64,000 nt of DNA from Lamellibrachia columna (Eukaryota > Annelida > Polychaeta > Sabellida > Siboglinidae): positions 7,938,026 through 8,002,025 of the forward strand of contig OY759266.1 in assembly GCA_963662155.1 (NCBI GenBank), read 5' to 3'. The translations under genes were made by a program, and so were the position numbers. Of the stretch, positions 1-20,399 are shown in pieces; within the stretch, counting starts at the first letter, position 1; each line of letters begins with the position of its first letter. Below the pieces are notes generated by a model. That model saw nothing but the letters and a program-made list of their open reading frames with translations. It searched no databases and had not been told where the DNA came from.

Positions 1-172
1 ATCTTCCCAGGTATGACAAACACGACAAGGTGTCGCCAGTTCCTTCTATCGTGGGATGTCCTTGCTGCCGTGTCTCATGTGGGCTTAGTAGACTTCAGTT
101 TGTCTTCCCTTCGTCTACCCATTTTCCACTTGCACTCTTAGCTCCCAGTCAACGCTATTTGCTCTCATGTTT

Positions 173-480
<308 letters not shown>

Positions 481-618
481 AGTTAATGACAATAATCGTC
501 TTTTGTACCATGACGTCAGTTCGTTTTACAACTAATCACTGCTGCTCGAATCACCCTAAATATCCCGTTTGCTTATTTCAGCACTGGGCAGACTCATTGA
601 TCCGACGACTGTAGTACA

Positions 619-2240
619 ATGACTTACCACGAGAGCAAGTACCCGGGGCGGCGGGTCGCACATCTGCCCTGTCCCTACCACGACGTTCCCGGCATGCAAC
701 TTCAGCTCGACTATCTCTTACTCGATGACGTCACCGAAGCTTTCGGGCTGGCGCAAGAATCCGCCGCCCGTGGCGCTAATGTCGGCGTAGACGAATACCC
801 GGATGAGGAATCTTTCCGAAATAGCATGACGTTTTCGGAAGCATTCACTTTGAAAGATCAAAATGACGGGAAATTGAAGGCACTAATTTTGATACACCCG
901 TTCCTAATGAGTCGTACAATTCCCATTTATTTGGGAAGGATCTTCATTTTTTGTTCTGGCAATCTTGACAAACTTGACGGCTTTCGAAATCTTATGGAAC
1001 TTTCGCAGCGGCTCACGAAAGATGTAGGGTTGTGGTACAATGCATATGTGGTGTTGGTATTTAGAAAATGCGAAGCTATTGTACTGGAACTAAGAAGACA
1101 GAAGTTCCTTGTGGTTGCTTGCTTGCCGCTAGGTGGCGAACTGGTCGATGTTGGTGCGTGCGAGACACTTGTCTTGTACAAGGAGATGTCCGGCGTAGAG
1201 ACGGTCGAGGTAAGTGTGTCAGTGATTATAAACATGGGCACATTTCTGTGGTTCTTACGCTACTTGTAAGTGGAAATATAAACACAGTGTGTGATATCGC
1301 CACGTATTTATCCATACACTTTGTTTCTACATTTGACTGCATAGGCCTACCAACAAAATATTTGGTGTAAACTAAAACTTACGAAACGTCAACGAAATAT
1401 AATTTCTAATTAATTTTAAGAGAGAGGGAGAGAAAAAGGGAGAGGTAGAATAAGATTAATGAGAATAGAATAATGATAATTCTTTTCAAGTTTACGCTGG
1501 ACTTTGCATAATACACATCACGTATAAACATGTTCAAATAATGCATGTTATGTTTCATTTATGAGTGGTCGCTGGAAGACAGAAAAGCTATGGCGGCAAA
1601 ATTCGTCGACCCGGGTGTTATCGCCGCCAGCCGCTTTCCCAGCGTGCCTTCACTTCCGGTCTGGCACGAGCTTCGAGAAGGGACGCGAGTGCGCCTGCGC
1701 ACGATGATGTCTGAGGAGTGCGAGGCTGTGTACGAACTATTCCTCAATGCGGCGAAGATGGGCAGCGGCTTCAGTTTCGACGAGACGTTCAGTCTGGATC
1801 AGTTCACAGACTGGTTTCTGCTCGACCACTACAACGTCGTGTGGGAGGCGGCCGAGACGGGAGAGATGATAGCCTTTTCGTCCGTCGGTGATGGGTCTTG
1901 CAAGCGCTCGTGCAAGGCTGCGATATGCGATTCGACGATCATTCTTCGGCCGGCCTTCTACAATCGCGGCATCGGCGGCGAAATGTTGGACGTGATGGAA
2001 TCCCTCGCCAGAGAAATCGGCTACTCTGCAATGTCCTCAGACACCCCTAGCGTCAACCACCGGATGTGTGACCTCATATCGAAGCGGGGTTATTGCTTCG
2101 TCGGATTTCTGCCAAACTGCATCAATATTGCCGACCGCGGAATTGTTGACCTGTTTTGCTCGTACAAATCGCTCAAAGACGTGAAGCCGTTTGTCCCTCG
2201 TCACGTGACTGCCGTACTGTCCTTTTCCAGCAAACTTTGA
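619..2240 (+). CDS. Two-domain GNAT-like acetyltransferase, intact copy
   Basis: Probable two-exon gene. Exon 1 is 619-1209 (197 codons) and ends in phase 0 at a strong donor (gtaagt at 1210). A phase-0 acceptor at 1564-1565 (tttatgag) would start exon 2 at 1566 and run to the stop at 2240, giving about 421 residues. The second half carries a GNAT fold: an N-terminal arm (LREGTRVRLRTM), the acetyl-CoA loop region [14 protein letters not shown], and the alpha4/beta5 part ISKRGYCFVGFLP. The first half aligns in layout (DEYPDEESF near residue 58, YLGRIFIF, KFLVVACLPLGGEL) but lacks the R/Q-x-x-G-x-G/A loop, so it is probably non-catalytic. The 5' side has an acceptor-like tttgcttatttcag at 567-580, suggesting a spliced 5' UTR. 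Alternative: exon 2 is a separate gene starting at ATG 1590, since that Met is conserved in the second copy. The substrate cannot be inferred. Confidence 0.6.
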
Positions 2241-2625
2241 ATTACCACCTCGACATCTCCTTCTCGGAATATTGTTGAAACGTTATATATGTGTGTGGTA
2301 GATGTATTCTTAGTTGTTACAACAATACTGACGATGACGAAGCAACAACGAAACAACAACGACGGCAACAACAACAACAACAACAACGACAACAACGATA
2401 AAGTAAACGATGAAGACGACGTTACGTGTAATAATGGTCTAACGATATGGCATATTGTTGTTGGAACAATTATATTAAAAAACAATATTTTTTTTTATTT
2501 CCAAGAACTACTCCCAGTCTCACTGCTATGATATATGTAGTGTGTCATTCGGCAATTAAAACAATCGTGCTGCTGTACACGGGTAAACAAAGAAGGGTGT
2601 TTAGTTGTTTTCAATAGTACGAGGT
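2241..2625. other. 3' flank of GNAT gene, duplicated downstream
   Basis: AAC-rich low-complexity DNA at 2339-2405, then a block at about 2547-2622 (CAATTAAAACAATCGTGCTG followed by a GGGTGTTT motif) that recurs at about 9487-9545 behind the second GNAT copy. This shows the duplication extends past the stop codon into the 3' flank. No other coding signal seen. Confidence 0.7.
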
Positions 2626-2639
2626 TACCAAAGTTGACA

Positions 2640-2770
2640 CGTGTCAACGTTGTTTTAAAAATATTTACATAATCTATGGATAATTTGTTCCATTCATCGG
2701 TGAGAACGAGCACTTCCTGATATCCAATGTACACTGATCCTGTACTAATGTTTCTTCGTGTCTTCTGGTT

Positions 2771-2801
<31 letters not shown>

Positions 2802-3030
2802 TTCACACTGCTAGCATTTACACAATATAATATGGATAATTTGTTCCATTCATCCGTGAGAGTATTCCTGATATCCAATCTACATTGATCCTGTACTAAT
2901 GTTTCCTCGTGTCATCTAGTTCTATTATCTTTCTTGAGTGAGAACAACATGTTTCTATAAATATTTTCATACCCATTCAATATCTTGAAGACATCGATTT
3001 GATCTCCCCGTGGTGAGCAGCCCACGCACG
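2640..3030 (-). mobile_element. CR1-like LINE 3' fragment, decayed
   Basis: Reading the minus strand recovers pieces of the C-terminal end of a CR1-type ORF2: GDQIDVFKILNGYENIYRNM near 2915-3010 and DEWNKL plus CVNASSVNM near 2785-2870, with stops and frameshifts. The DEWNKL portion is present twice (about 2680-2760 and 2825-2900), separated by a short AGC run, so the relic has an internal duplication. The same protein motifs are intact at 47525-48094. Confidence 0.75.
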
Positions 3031-3615
3031 CATCAGTGAAGGATCCTGGTGGGTATTTGCTTTGGCGATGAATGATGGTTCCTTGGACGATAATATATAT
3101 GACGGGAGCATGTTCCATGTTGATTTTTTTCGAAGGATTTGGCGAAAACGCCACGGAAGGTCGCTGACAAGACAGCAATTAAAGTCTGTAGTTTCATTAA
3201 AACCGATTCGAAACTGTGTGCGCAGATCGGAATTGCCTGGCTGACTGGTTGCGATGGGAAGATCAATAGTGTACTGAAGCATTTCAACAGTGAGTGAGAC
3301 TTGTCACGTTTCTGTGCCACGTATGTCAACATACATGGCATGATAGAGAAAGAAATGCAGGCCAGTCCTCTGATAGCAAGGTAGACATAATTATGAATAG
3401 ATCAATACACGAGCGCGCATTAACATTTCTTTTAATCACTTTACGTGATTACGTACACAGTCACGTGACAGTGGCGCCAACGCAGTCACGTGATTTCAGA
3501 AAATAAGTGTGATACAGTGAAAATAAATGTGACGCAGTCTCTAATATCAACATACAAATAATGATAAACGCGTGTTTTCTTCATATTTACAGTTTAGTAC
3601 GTTGTTAATAACAAG

Positions 3616-3700
3616 ATATTTAACAAGATTGCTATCCACGGCAAAATACCCAGATGGCAAGTGGACAAGTCAGCCATTGGCGTATCGAGAGTCCAACACG
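3616..3700 (-). mobile_element. CR1-like LINE 3' tail
   Basis: The reverse complement carries the conserved tail of the CR1-like family: a CTCGATA-type motif, then CTTGTCCACTTGCCATCTG, then a GGATAGCAATCTTGTTAAAT block. The same tail occurs at about 48113-48190, 53695-53765, 61385-61465 and 61965-62060. Confidence 0.7.
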
Positions 3701-3759
3701 TTTATATCTATGTGTAACCCGCGCTTCTGTGATATTTATCAATTTTTTTTTTAAACATA

Positions 3760-4420
3760 TTCACACTGCTAACATTTATACAATCTGTTAACAATTTGTT
3801 ACATTCATTTAGTGATTGCAATTAGTGACTGATCTTTCACTAATGTTGCTTTCATACCCATTCAATATAAGTAGAGAGTGTCTTACATCGTGATGTAACA
3901 ATTGTTCAATTATGCATAGCCCGCCCTTCTGAGGCTTTTACAAATTTTGTTTTTAAACATATTCACACCGATAGCATTTATACAATACGCAGATGAGTTG
4001 TTCCATTCATTTAGTGATTGTGATTAGTAACTGATCCTTCACTAATGCTACTTCATGTCCACTAATTCTACTATCTTTCTTTCTTAAGTGAGAAAAATAT
4101 TTCTGTCAATATTTCATATCCATTCAAGTGGAGAGAATATCTTACATCGTGATGTGACCCGACCAACCACTTCAAAACGAAGTCTTACTTAGAAATCCAC
4201 TTCCACTCCACAGCCATTGTACACATGGTTGACTGACATAACTCCACCTGGACACTCGAGGCTACGCACATTTTGGACACTGGACGTTTCTAGGCACAAT
4301 CGAAAAGCAGCAATCGTGCGACACAAGCGAGTGACCATCCTTATTCTCATATAGCTAACGAGATTTGACGAGATTAAACTTGACGAAGTCTATACGAAGT
4401 TGAAATCTTATTATAGTCCA
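3760..4420. other. Intergenic, diverged repeat pieces
   Basis: About 150-bp stretches at 3750-3900 and 3945-4150 resemble each other (ATATTCACAC, GCATTTATACAAT, TTCATTTAGTGATTG, then TTACATCGTGATGT) and echo the LINE relic just upstream, so this is probably duplicated LINE debris. No gene seen. Confidence 0.5.
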
Positions 4421-4424
4421 CCGT

Positions 4425-4680
4425 GAGTATGTATGTATGAATGTATGTTTGTATGTATGTATGTTTGTATGTATGTATGTATGTATGTATGTATGTATGT
4501 ATGTATGTATGTATGTATGTATGTATGTATGTATGTATGTATGTATGCATGTATGTATGTATGTATGTATGTATGTATGTATGTATGTATGTATGTATGT
4601 TTGTATGTATGTATGTATGTATGTATGTATGTATGTATGTATGTATGTATGTATGTATGTATGTATGTATGTATGTATGT
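4425..4680. repeat. ATGT tetranucleotide microsatellite
   Basis: About 64 near-perfect ATGT units with a few substitutions. All three plus-strand frames stay open as Met-Tyr-Val-Cys repeats, which are not genes. Confidence 0.97.
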
Positions 4681-4849
4681 TATGCTACTCCTCCTAGACG
4701 CACCTCGGGAGTAAAAAAATATATTACATTAAAAATATTCTTACGTAACTCAGAACAATAGCTACATACAACTGTTAACAACACGTCCACCAAACGCTTC
4801 GTGAAACCGTGGACTTATATTCATTTATTTATTTATTTTTATTTATTTA

Positions 4850-5875
4850 TACAAATATATGTCCATGGTGAAGCCGTATAGTTTGATTAAAAAGTCACGA
4901 CAATTACTTCTTCCAATTGATATAATATTTCAACTATTTTATCATACTGTTGTACCAATTCTGTTATATGGTTGTGAAGTATGGGGGTATGAGAATTGTG
5001 ATATCATTGAAAAACTTCATTTGGAATTCTGTAGAATGGTATTACATGTCAACAAATCTAGTTCTAAATGTATGATATATGGCGAACTAGGCAGACCACC
5101 ACTAGTGATACAAATTAAGCAAAGGATGGCTAATTTCTGGATTAAGCTAGCACAATGAAAAGATTCAAAGTTATCAGTGATAATGTACTTAAATAATAAC
5201 AGTGAGTATGAATCACCTTGGATAAAAACTGTTCAAAATATTTTATATGAAAGTGGTCTTTCTAACGTTTAACACTTTCCTAATGCCGCCAATCACAAAT
5301 GGCTAAATAATTGTCTTAAAATCAGACTTCATGACGAATATATTCAAACATGGTCATCAAATGTGTTTCACAATGAAAAATGTATTACCTATAAAATATT
5401 TAAAGAAGTATTCGAGTTTGAATCATACTTGACATTGTTACCGGAGAGATTAGGAATTCTGTTCACTCAATTTAGGCTGGTAACACATTTAAACAGGCAT
5501 TTAAACAGGCAGATGGTTCAATATGGATAGCAATGAAAGGTATTGTACTTTGTGTAACAGAAATGAGATTGGGGATGAATTTTATTTATTGTTTCAATGT
5601 GACACTTTAAGAGACCAAAGAAATAGATTTCTGACAATATATTTTATCAATCACCCTAATTCTTTCAAGTTCTCTGTGTTGTTTAATATTCATAATTTAA
5701 ATAAACTAATAAGACTTTTTAAGTTAATCAAAATTATAATTAGTAATTTTAACAAACATTGACTGTTCTTATTAATTTAAAATGTTTGGAGTACTTTCAA
5801 GTACTCTTGGTATTGTATATTTATATCATACACCATTGTATGGTATTAGAGAATAAAACTTTAACTTGACCTTGA
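4850..5875 (+). mobile_element. Non-LTR retrotransposon ORF2 C-terminal remnant
   Basis: Broken reading frames encode the region after the RT catalytic core. The motif FYHTVVPILLYGCEVWGYEN near 4935-5000 is typical of the RT thumb of many LINEs. A C-terminal Cys-rich stretch CTLCNRNEIGDEFYLLFQC at 5545-5605 resembles the terminal zinc-knuckle of I/Jockey-group elements. Stops and indels separate the parts (about 4859-5158, 5160-5480, 5523-5762). The end is marked by GTATGGTATTAGAGAATAAAA near 5840, a polyadenylation-like tail. The family is distinct from the CR1-like LINE elsewhere in the window and the clade is not certain. Confidence 0.75.
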
Positions 5876-5879
5876 CAGT

Positions 5880-6175
5880 TATAAGATGATTTTTGGGGCG
5901 TGAAGTTGTTATTGCCATTGGCACTGCCCTAAAAACGTTACTGGGTAATGCAAGTAGTCATAAGTAAGGTGTAACTACCAGTGTTACGTCGCAAATTCGA
6001 GAGTTTGAGAAAAGCAATCAAAATATTTTAATGGCAGCACCGAGTATCAAGGCGTAGATGGGTATTTCAGTGATAATGCTGTGTTTCTTACATTTGGTAA
6101 ACGAACTACCACGTTATCCAGCCCGGAGGATGTGCATTTTTGCTAGTAATAATAATAATAATGGTTTGTTCACCT
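5880..6175. other. Intergenic, nothing recognised
   Basis: Spacer between the LINE remnant and the second GNAT copy, with a short AAT run near 6150. Similarity to the 5' flank of copy 1 begins about 6176 (AATCACTCTAAATACCCCGTT), marking the left edge of the visible duplication. Confidence 0.5.
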
Positions 6176-6899
6176 ACATCGAATCACTCTAAATACCCCG
6201 TTAGTTTATTACGAGCGCAACACTGGGAAGATTCTCTTTGATCCGACGAATGTAGTACAATGACTTACCACGAGAGCAAGTACCTGGGGCGGCGGGCCGC
6301 ACATCTGCCCTGTCCCTACCACGACGTTCCCGGCATGCAACTTCAGCTCGACTACCTCTTACTAGATGACGTCACCGAATTTGTCCAGCTGGTACAAGAA
6401 TCCGCCGCCCGTGGCGCCAATGTCGGCGTAGACGAATACCCGGATGAGGAATTTTTCCGAAATAGCACGACATTTTCGGAAGCATACATTTTGAAAGATC
6501 AAAATGACGGGACGGGAAATTGAAGGCATTCATTTTGATGCACCCGTTCCTAATGAGTCGTACAATTCCCAATTAATTTGGCAAGGATCTTCATTTTTTG
6601 TTCTGGCAATCTTGACAAACTTGACGGCTTTCGAAATCTTATGGAACTTTCGCAGCGGCTCACGAAAGATGTAGGGTTGTCGTATAGTGCACATGTGGTG
6701 TTGGTATTTAGAAAATGCGAAGCTATTGTACTGGAACTAAGAAGACAGAAGTTCCTTGTGGTCGCTTGCTTGCCGCTAGGTGGCGAGCTGATCGATGTTG
6801 GTGCGTGCGAGACACTTGTCTTGTACAAGGAGATGTCCGGCGTAGAGACGGTCGTGGTAAGTGTGTCAGTGATTGTAAACATGGGCGTAATTCCATGAA

Positions 6900-8070
6900 T
6901 GTCGCGCTTTGTACCTGTCGCACGACAATAAATGTTTTCACATGTGTTTGCTGAAATACAAGTGGTCCTGGATATATATGGGTCATTCCATAATTGCAGT
7001 ACACTGTCAGTTCACTCACTTTCAACTATCACTGTTACGAATTATGTATTTATTGGGATGCCATAAAGCATTACATCACATCTATGTAGTTTTACGTGTA
7101 CATTCAATATGTATACAAAATCAGACCGACTTAGAAAGCGGCGGGCTCCGAAACAACCATATCCCAAGGGTACCCTTGGCTAGTAGATAGTTGTGTATAC
7201 CATATTTCTGGCACAAATGTCACGATATTCTACCTCGTGTGTAAAGCTGATAGACGGGTTAACAACATGACGAATGTTTGAACAAACTGTTATTACGAAA
7301 TATGTTGTATTCTTCGTGATGACACCTTGTCCGAGCGGTTACGAAAACCAAATAGTGCCCTAGCTAAGTGAACTGTGACTGTGACTGACTGTTATTACGC
7401 ATAATCACTAAATGACACCTCATCATTCTCATCAGAAGTGCAAAGTCATCGACATTGTAATTGCCATGACTGTGTTTTTATAGACAGGTATTTACTCTCA
7501 CACATAGCCGACATGGGCAATAATTATAGTAAATAGTTCACATTAGAATAATTAATTTCAGCCTGAGAAGTCCAAGCAATTATAGTCCGTGCGTTGCCGA
7601 CTTGCCGATCCGGAAATAAAGATTCACAAACTCTGGCGAAAGCAGATTCCAGAGGTTCGTATGAAATTGAAACTATATATGTGAAACATCATAGCTAATA
7701 ATATATGCCAGGGATGCTTTTGATAGTCAGTTTACGTGATATACACATTATTTAGACAAACTGCATGAAACACACGTATTGTACGTAGATGTGTGTGTAC
7801 GTGTCCATAATCTAACGAATTTATACGTGGCAGATTGTATAGAGGACATTTATGCTGTCAACCCTTTACGCGGTTACTCATACATAATGACATGCGAGAC
7901 GCACATTATTCCATAAACTGGGTAAAATAGACATTTATTTTTGAAAAGTGCATAATTTGAAAGTGTACCGCAATTATGGAATGATCCATATATTGAAACT
8001 ACGTCGCTTCCGCCTGTTTGTCCATAGGCCTACATTAAGTTTCTACGTTTTACAGCATACGGCTTATATG
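6900..8070. other. Intron of the disrupted GNAT copy
   Basis: No coding signal. Near 7322-7350 a short stretch (TTGTCCGAGCGGTTACGAAA) resembles the D-arm region of a Leu/Ser-type tRNA and could be a SINE head fragment, but no B box or acceptor stem follows. CAATTATGGAATGATCCATATAT near 7972 is close to the inverse of GGATATATATGGGTCATTCCATAATTG near 6968, a loose inverted repeat about 1 kb apart. Confidence 0.4.
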
Positions 8071-8076
8071 TTACTG

Positions 8077-8475
<399 letters not shown>

Positions 8476-9149
8476 TGGCGTCAACAATCTTCAACCCGAG
8501 TTTCGTCATCGCGAGCCGCTTTCCCAGCCTACCTTCACTTCCATTCTGGCACGTGCTTCGAGATGGTACTCGAGTGCGCCTGCGCATGATGATGCCTGGC
8601 GACTCCGGGGCTGTGTACAGACTATTCCCCCAGGTGGCGCAGACGTGCAATGTCGACGAAATGCTCTATCTGGATCAGTTTTCGGTCATATTTCTGCACG
8701 GCCACTACAACATCGTGTGGGAGGCGGCCGAGACGCGAGAGATGATAGCCTTCTCGTCCGTCGGAGACTGGCCAGGCGGCGGTGTGCGCTTGTGCGATCG
8801 TTCTTCGGCCTTCTACAATCGCGGCATCGGTGGCGAACTGTAGGACGTGATGGAATCCTTCGTCAGAGAAATTGGCTACCCTGCGGTTTTCTCAGACACC
8901 CCTGTCGTCAACAACCGGATGTGTGACCTCATAACAAAGCGGGGTTATTGCTTCGTCGGATTTTTTCCATGTTGCATCGATATTGCCGGACGCAGAATTG
9001 TCGACCTGTTTTGCTCATACAAATCGCTCAGACTCGTGAAGCCGTTTGTCCCTCGTCACGTGGCTGCTGTGACGTCACCATGCAAACGTTGAATTACAGA
9101 CTTGATATCTCCCTGTCGGAATATTTTTTAAACGTTATATATGTGTTGA

Positions 9150-10100
9150 TTTAACATTCCCTGGTTTCATTTATTCTTGTTATCACAACGACGACAACAA
9201 CGACAACACAACAACAAACAAAAAGAACAAAGACAACGACAATACGACAAAAAAAACAACAACAATGACTGCAACGACAGCGTCTGAGAAAGAAGAAAAT
9301 TGGTTCGATACGACGTCGTTCATATGGCCTTTTCTTTACCTCGTCTTTGTCGAAATATCTTATAACTTGTAGTAATCCTACAACTTGTAACCATTGCCTA
9401 TCTCCAATTATAAACTGGAAAGATTGCTGAGTAAAGAGTATCCCTTTGTTAGGTGGTTGTAAATCCAATTTATTGTGTTCATTCGACAATTAAAACAATC
9501 GTGCTGTGTTGCATACGGTTAAACAAAGACGGGTGTTTGGTTGCTCTCGGCAGAGCGATGAATCATCATTATCTTCGAAAGAGCCTCAGCTGTACAATAT
9601 TACAGACGTGACAGACGCCTCCAAGTTATTAGTCATTGTTAACGAAACTCTGTAAAATATAAAAATAAGGTACGTGAAACACTCTTCTTCAAACGTGTTG
9701 TACCTCACACAAGATTTACATATATAAACATGCCCCCCCATCTTCAGGGGTGACTTATTCTGGGGTAATTACTGAAATACATCAGGTGCGTAGCGCACCC
9801 TGGCGAGCAGCAAGAAACACACTAAAACCCCAGTCAGTAACACATAGGAAGCTTCATTATATCACAGTAAAGCTGTCGTCTAAGCACTGACCTAACCTTC
9901 GTGTGTATCAATGGTCTAGACGTAGGCCTGTTACGTATGTAACGACACTGCCAATGTAACAGGCGCGTTACTCCAAATATGTTCTCACACGTGTAACACA
10001 TTACAAGACATCACATACAATGCAGCAAAACAAAGCAGAAACAAAAAATAATAATTTTCACACCGATTATTATAATATATATCACAGATTGGTTGCTTCG
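9150..10100. other. Intergenic, 3' flank of GNAT copy 2
   Basis: ACA/ACG-rich low-complexity DNA at 9185-9270. A block at about 9487-9545 matches 2547-2622 behind copy 1. The rest shows no gene. Confidence 0.5.
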
Positions 10101-10104
10101 CATA

Positions 10105-10800
10105 AATAGCAATAACATCGGGTCGGCGCCGCACTGAAGTGACGTCACGCGCGCCGTGCCATATATTTTAGATACTACGGTAACACCGAATACTGATAAA
10201 CATGGACAAATAACCATGGTTGGACCCTGCTCGACTATGTCGACCAGTCTGGAAGAATCCAGTGGGTCGGTCTCGAGATGCAAAAGCATCGCCCCCCCCC
10301 CCCTCCCGGACTTATACAACACCACCAGGTGGCGCCGTGCAGCGCCGCCCTGAACACACACAAAGCCAGCTACTAAACAACGACGAATTATATTTCGCGT
10401 CAAGGCCGGACCTTTAGTCGTCCGAGCTCGAACAAATTATGCAACAAGAAATAATAGTTAAACATTTCCACGCCGTCTACGTCACACGGGCGGCGCCAAA
10501 GAGCGCCACTGGCGGCTATCGCACAGACTAATTCCCCTAGCGTCCGACAACAACAACGCCGGTGTAGAATAACAACAACGCCTTTATATCGCCCGGGTCA
10601 TCGCCAAGACGGTGACTCATCTCTACAGAAGAGCAAGGCAGCGCTACACGAATGCAGCTCAGTGTCAGCGTTTCGTCATTTTTGCATTCGTCGGAATTTT
10701 TTTAAACAAAAATCGTCACTTCTCTCGGCGGGCTGTCAGCAGCGTCGAGACGGGCTCGAAAAGGAGGTCCACTGGCAACACCACTGCGCCGCCTGGCGAG
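10105..10800. other. CpG-rich block downstream of tektin-3
   Basis: Unlike its AT-rich surroundings this stretch is rich in CpG (GACGTCACGCGCGCCG near 10140, GGCGGCGCC near 10490) and has a run of ten C at 10292. Open frames on both strands are short and resemble nothing I know. It may be a CpG island, a mobile element, or the promoter of an unrecognised transcript. Confidence 0.4.
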
Positions 10801-10811
10801 TATTGCCTACT

Positions 10812-17862
<7,051 letters not shown>

Positions 17863-19690
17863 ATTGGCGGTGGGTGGTTCTACAGGGGGTGACTACTGCG
17901 TCTAACTAAAGGTCGTTCAAGATCTGAAAGCAATCCGTTCAACATAAGTCATTCTGCATGGCTGGACAGTGCAGAATGGAGCAACTGTGAGAAATCATCA
18001 TCTGCCACAATCAGGATGAAAAAGACGAACTAAGTTAGAAAACACTGTCTCTGTGAAAGGTCAGAGGCACTTATGGCATTTAATATGCAAAACATATTAG
18101 GACGTGTAATTAACGCCATCTTATCTGGTACTAAATCGGTCTAGTGACGGGAACGCCAGATTGAGCGACTCCACACGAAGCAAAAACTGCTTAAAGCGGA
18201 AAGACATCGTATGCAGCAACATGCTTGTTTTATTGACCTTTGATGTCAATGGAAGGTGACGCTGCCTATATTCACTGTGAAGTGGCCTACCCATACCGGT
18301 CACTATCGCCAGTATGTTGCCTATTGTGGTTATTGCTACTGTGATGTTTTCAAGTAAATTGCATTAGTTGTGTTCTACTTTAATAACATGTGTTATATAG
18401 TTATAGAGACATGTCATACTCAGAACAGTTACCCTTCAACACACTATAGCAACATGATCCTTTATATTCTTGTCCATAAAGAAATGTGCAGTTTGTCCAT
18501 TCACTGACATTCCAATGTTTCAGCAACGCACATGGCATGTTGATCACGTGAAGTTTCCATTGCGTTATTCGAATCATTTAATTTATACCTGGTGACAAAT
18601 CATGCGATAGAGATATGATCGCCATATAATGTGCGTACGTTTGGACGATGTTTGTATGATACTCAAACCACATTGACGGTGTGTAAATATGATAGCATAA
18701 TATTTGACTGTATGTTTTGTTTACAGACATGTCTTATCTCCATTCGGAGAAGGACAAAGCTTGCGTGAATCACACACATCTCGCCCGCCCACCACAATTG
18801 TCTACAGACATCGACACTGTGGCTGTCACGTAGCTTGTCATGGGATTCACCAGTTATACACCTGGGACACGCCACGACCTTCGTCTCAGACACAGATCGT
18901 GCTTACTGGCTTCTGTAAATCGTGATTAGTTATTAAGTTGCCGGGTTAAGTAGACACAGGTTCACCGGCTAGTAAACAACATCAGTCAGAACAATACAGA
19001 CGCAGGTAATTTACTACATATATGAAAAACATGTATAAATGTGTCATCCTTACACGTCTGACTTTATATATCGCACCAAACGTACAGGCTACTATAAAAT
19101 TTGTTTTCATGTTATGTAATCAAATTACTGTTTCACACCTTTACTCATCATATTAGTAACTACCAATTGTCTATGAAAGAGCACTTTTTTTTAATTTTAA
19201 CAGTTGTGCCAACGAAACTGTGATACGATGATTGTGTAAAGTGTAGGCCCTAGGTCCTGGAGTAGGGCTTTATCACTGGTTGTAGACACCGAATGCACTG
19301 ACACCTGCAGTGTTGTAACTCAACTGTTTCTCTGGCGTTTTTACCAGGCAAACCCAAAAGCCACAGTGTATCGATTCACACGAAACGAAGCAATGAATAA
19401 ATCATACGAGCCGGACGCTCACAGCTAGCTCACCGGTCGGCCTACGAGAAGACCATTAAATATACATGTTACGGGACGGCGAAAACCATCATCGAGTCAG
19501 GCAAAGCACGGACTGCAACCAATCACTACCTACAGTAGATATTGATGATTTCCTAGCAACGCACTTGGTCTCTCGAGGCCAAAACTAACATAAACACAAC
19601 ATGGCAAACAGAAAGAACCGCACCTATACAGAGATAATACAAATCGTTGTGAATGGTAAACACCTAAATAATAATATTAATAAAAACCTA
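17863..19690. other. Intergenic upstream of tektin-3
   Basis: The first 60 bases are likely 5' UTR of tektin-3 with acceptor-like motifs on the minus strand (ttgctttcag near 17924, ctgtag near 17880). The rest is AT-rich without recognisable genes; short open frames have no family features. Confidence 0.5.
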
Positions 19691-19694
19691 AATA

Positions 19695-20115
<421 letters not shown>

Positions 20116-20399
20116 ATTAAATAATATCTCAGCGATTCATTGCACTTTGTGAGCCGTATCCACATAGCAGAATAAAAAGCAGTTACTCTAACTTGCTGTA
20201 AGATTTAAGTGTTATGTATTTGTGCATACAATCGATTGTCCTTTACTTACAGCAGTTACTCACACAGGGTTGAGTTTGTCATGACTGGTGATATATTTGA
20301 AACAGTCTGCTAATGGGGTTTATGTACTGACATAGACAGAACAGTGTCATTCCCTTCGCCATTACTTATGCAGAATGAATCACATTAACCGATGTTTCT

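Noticed and set aside
4433..4761. Met-Tyr-Val-Cys repeat frames
   Set aside because: Pure ATGT microsatellite read in three frames.
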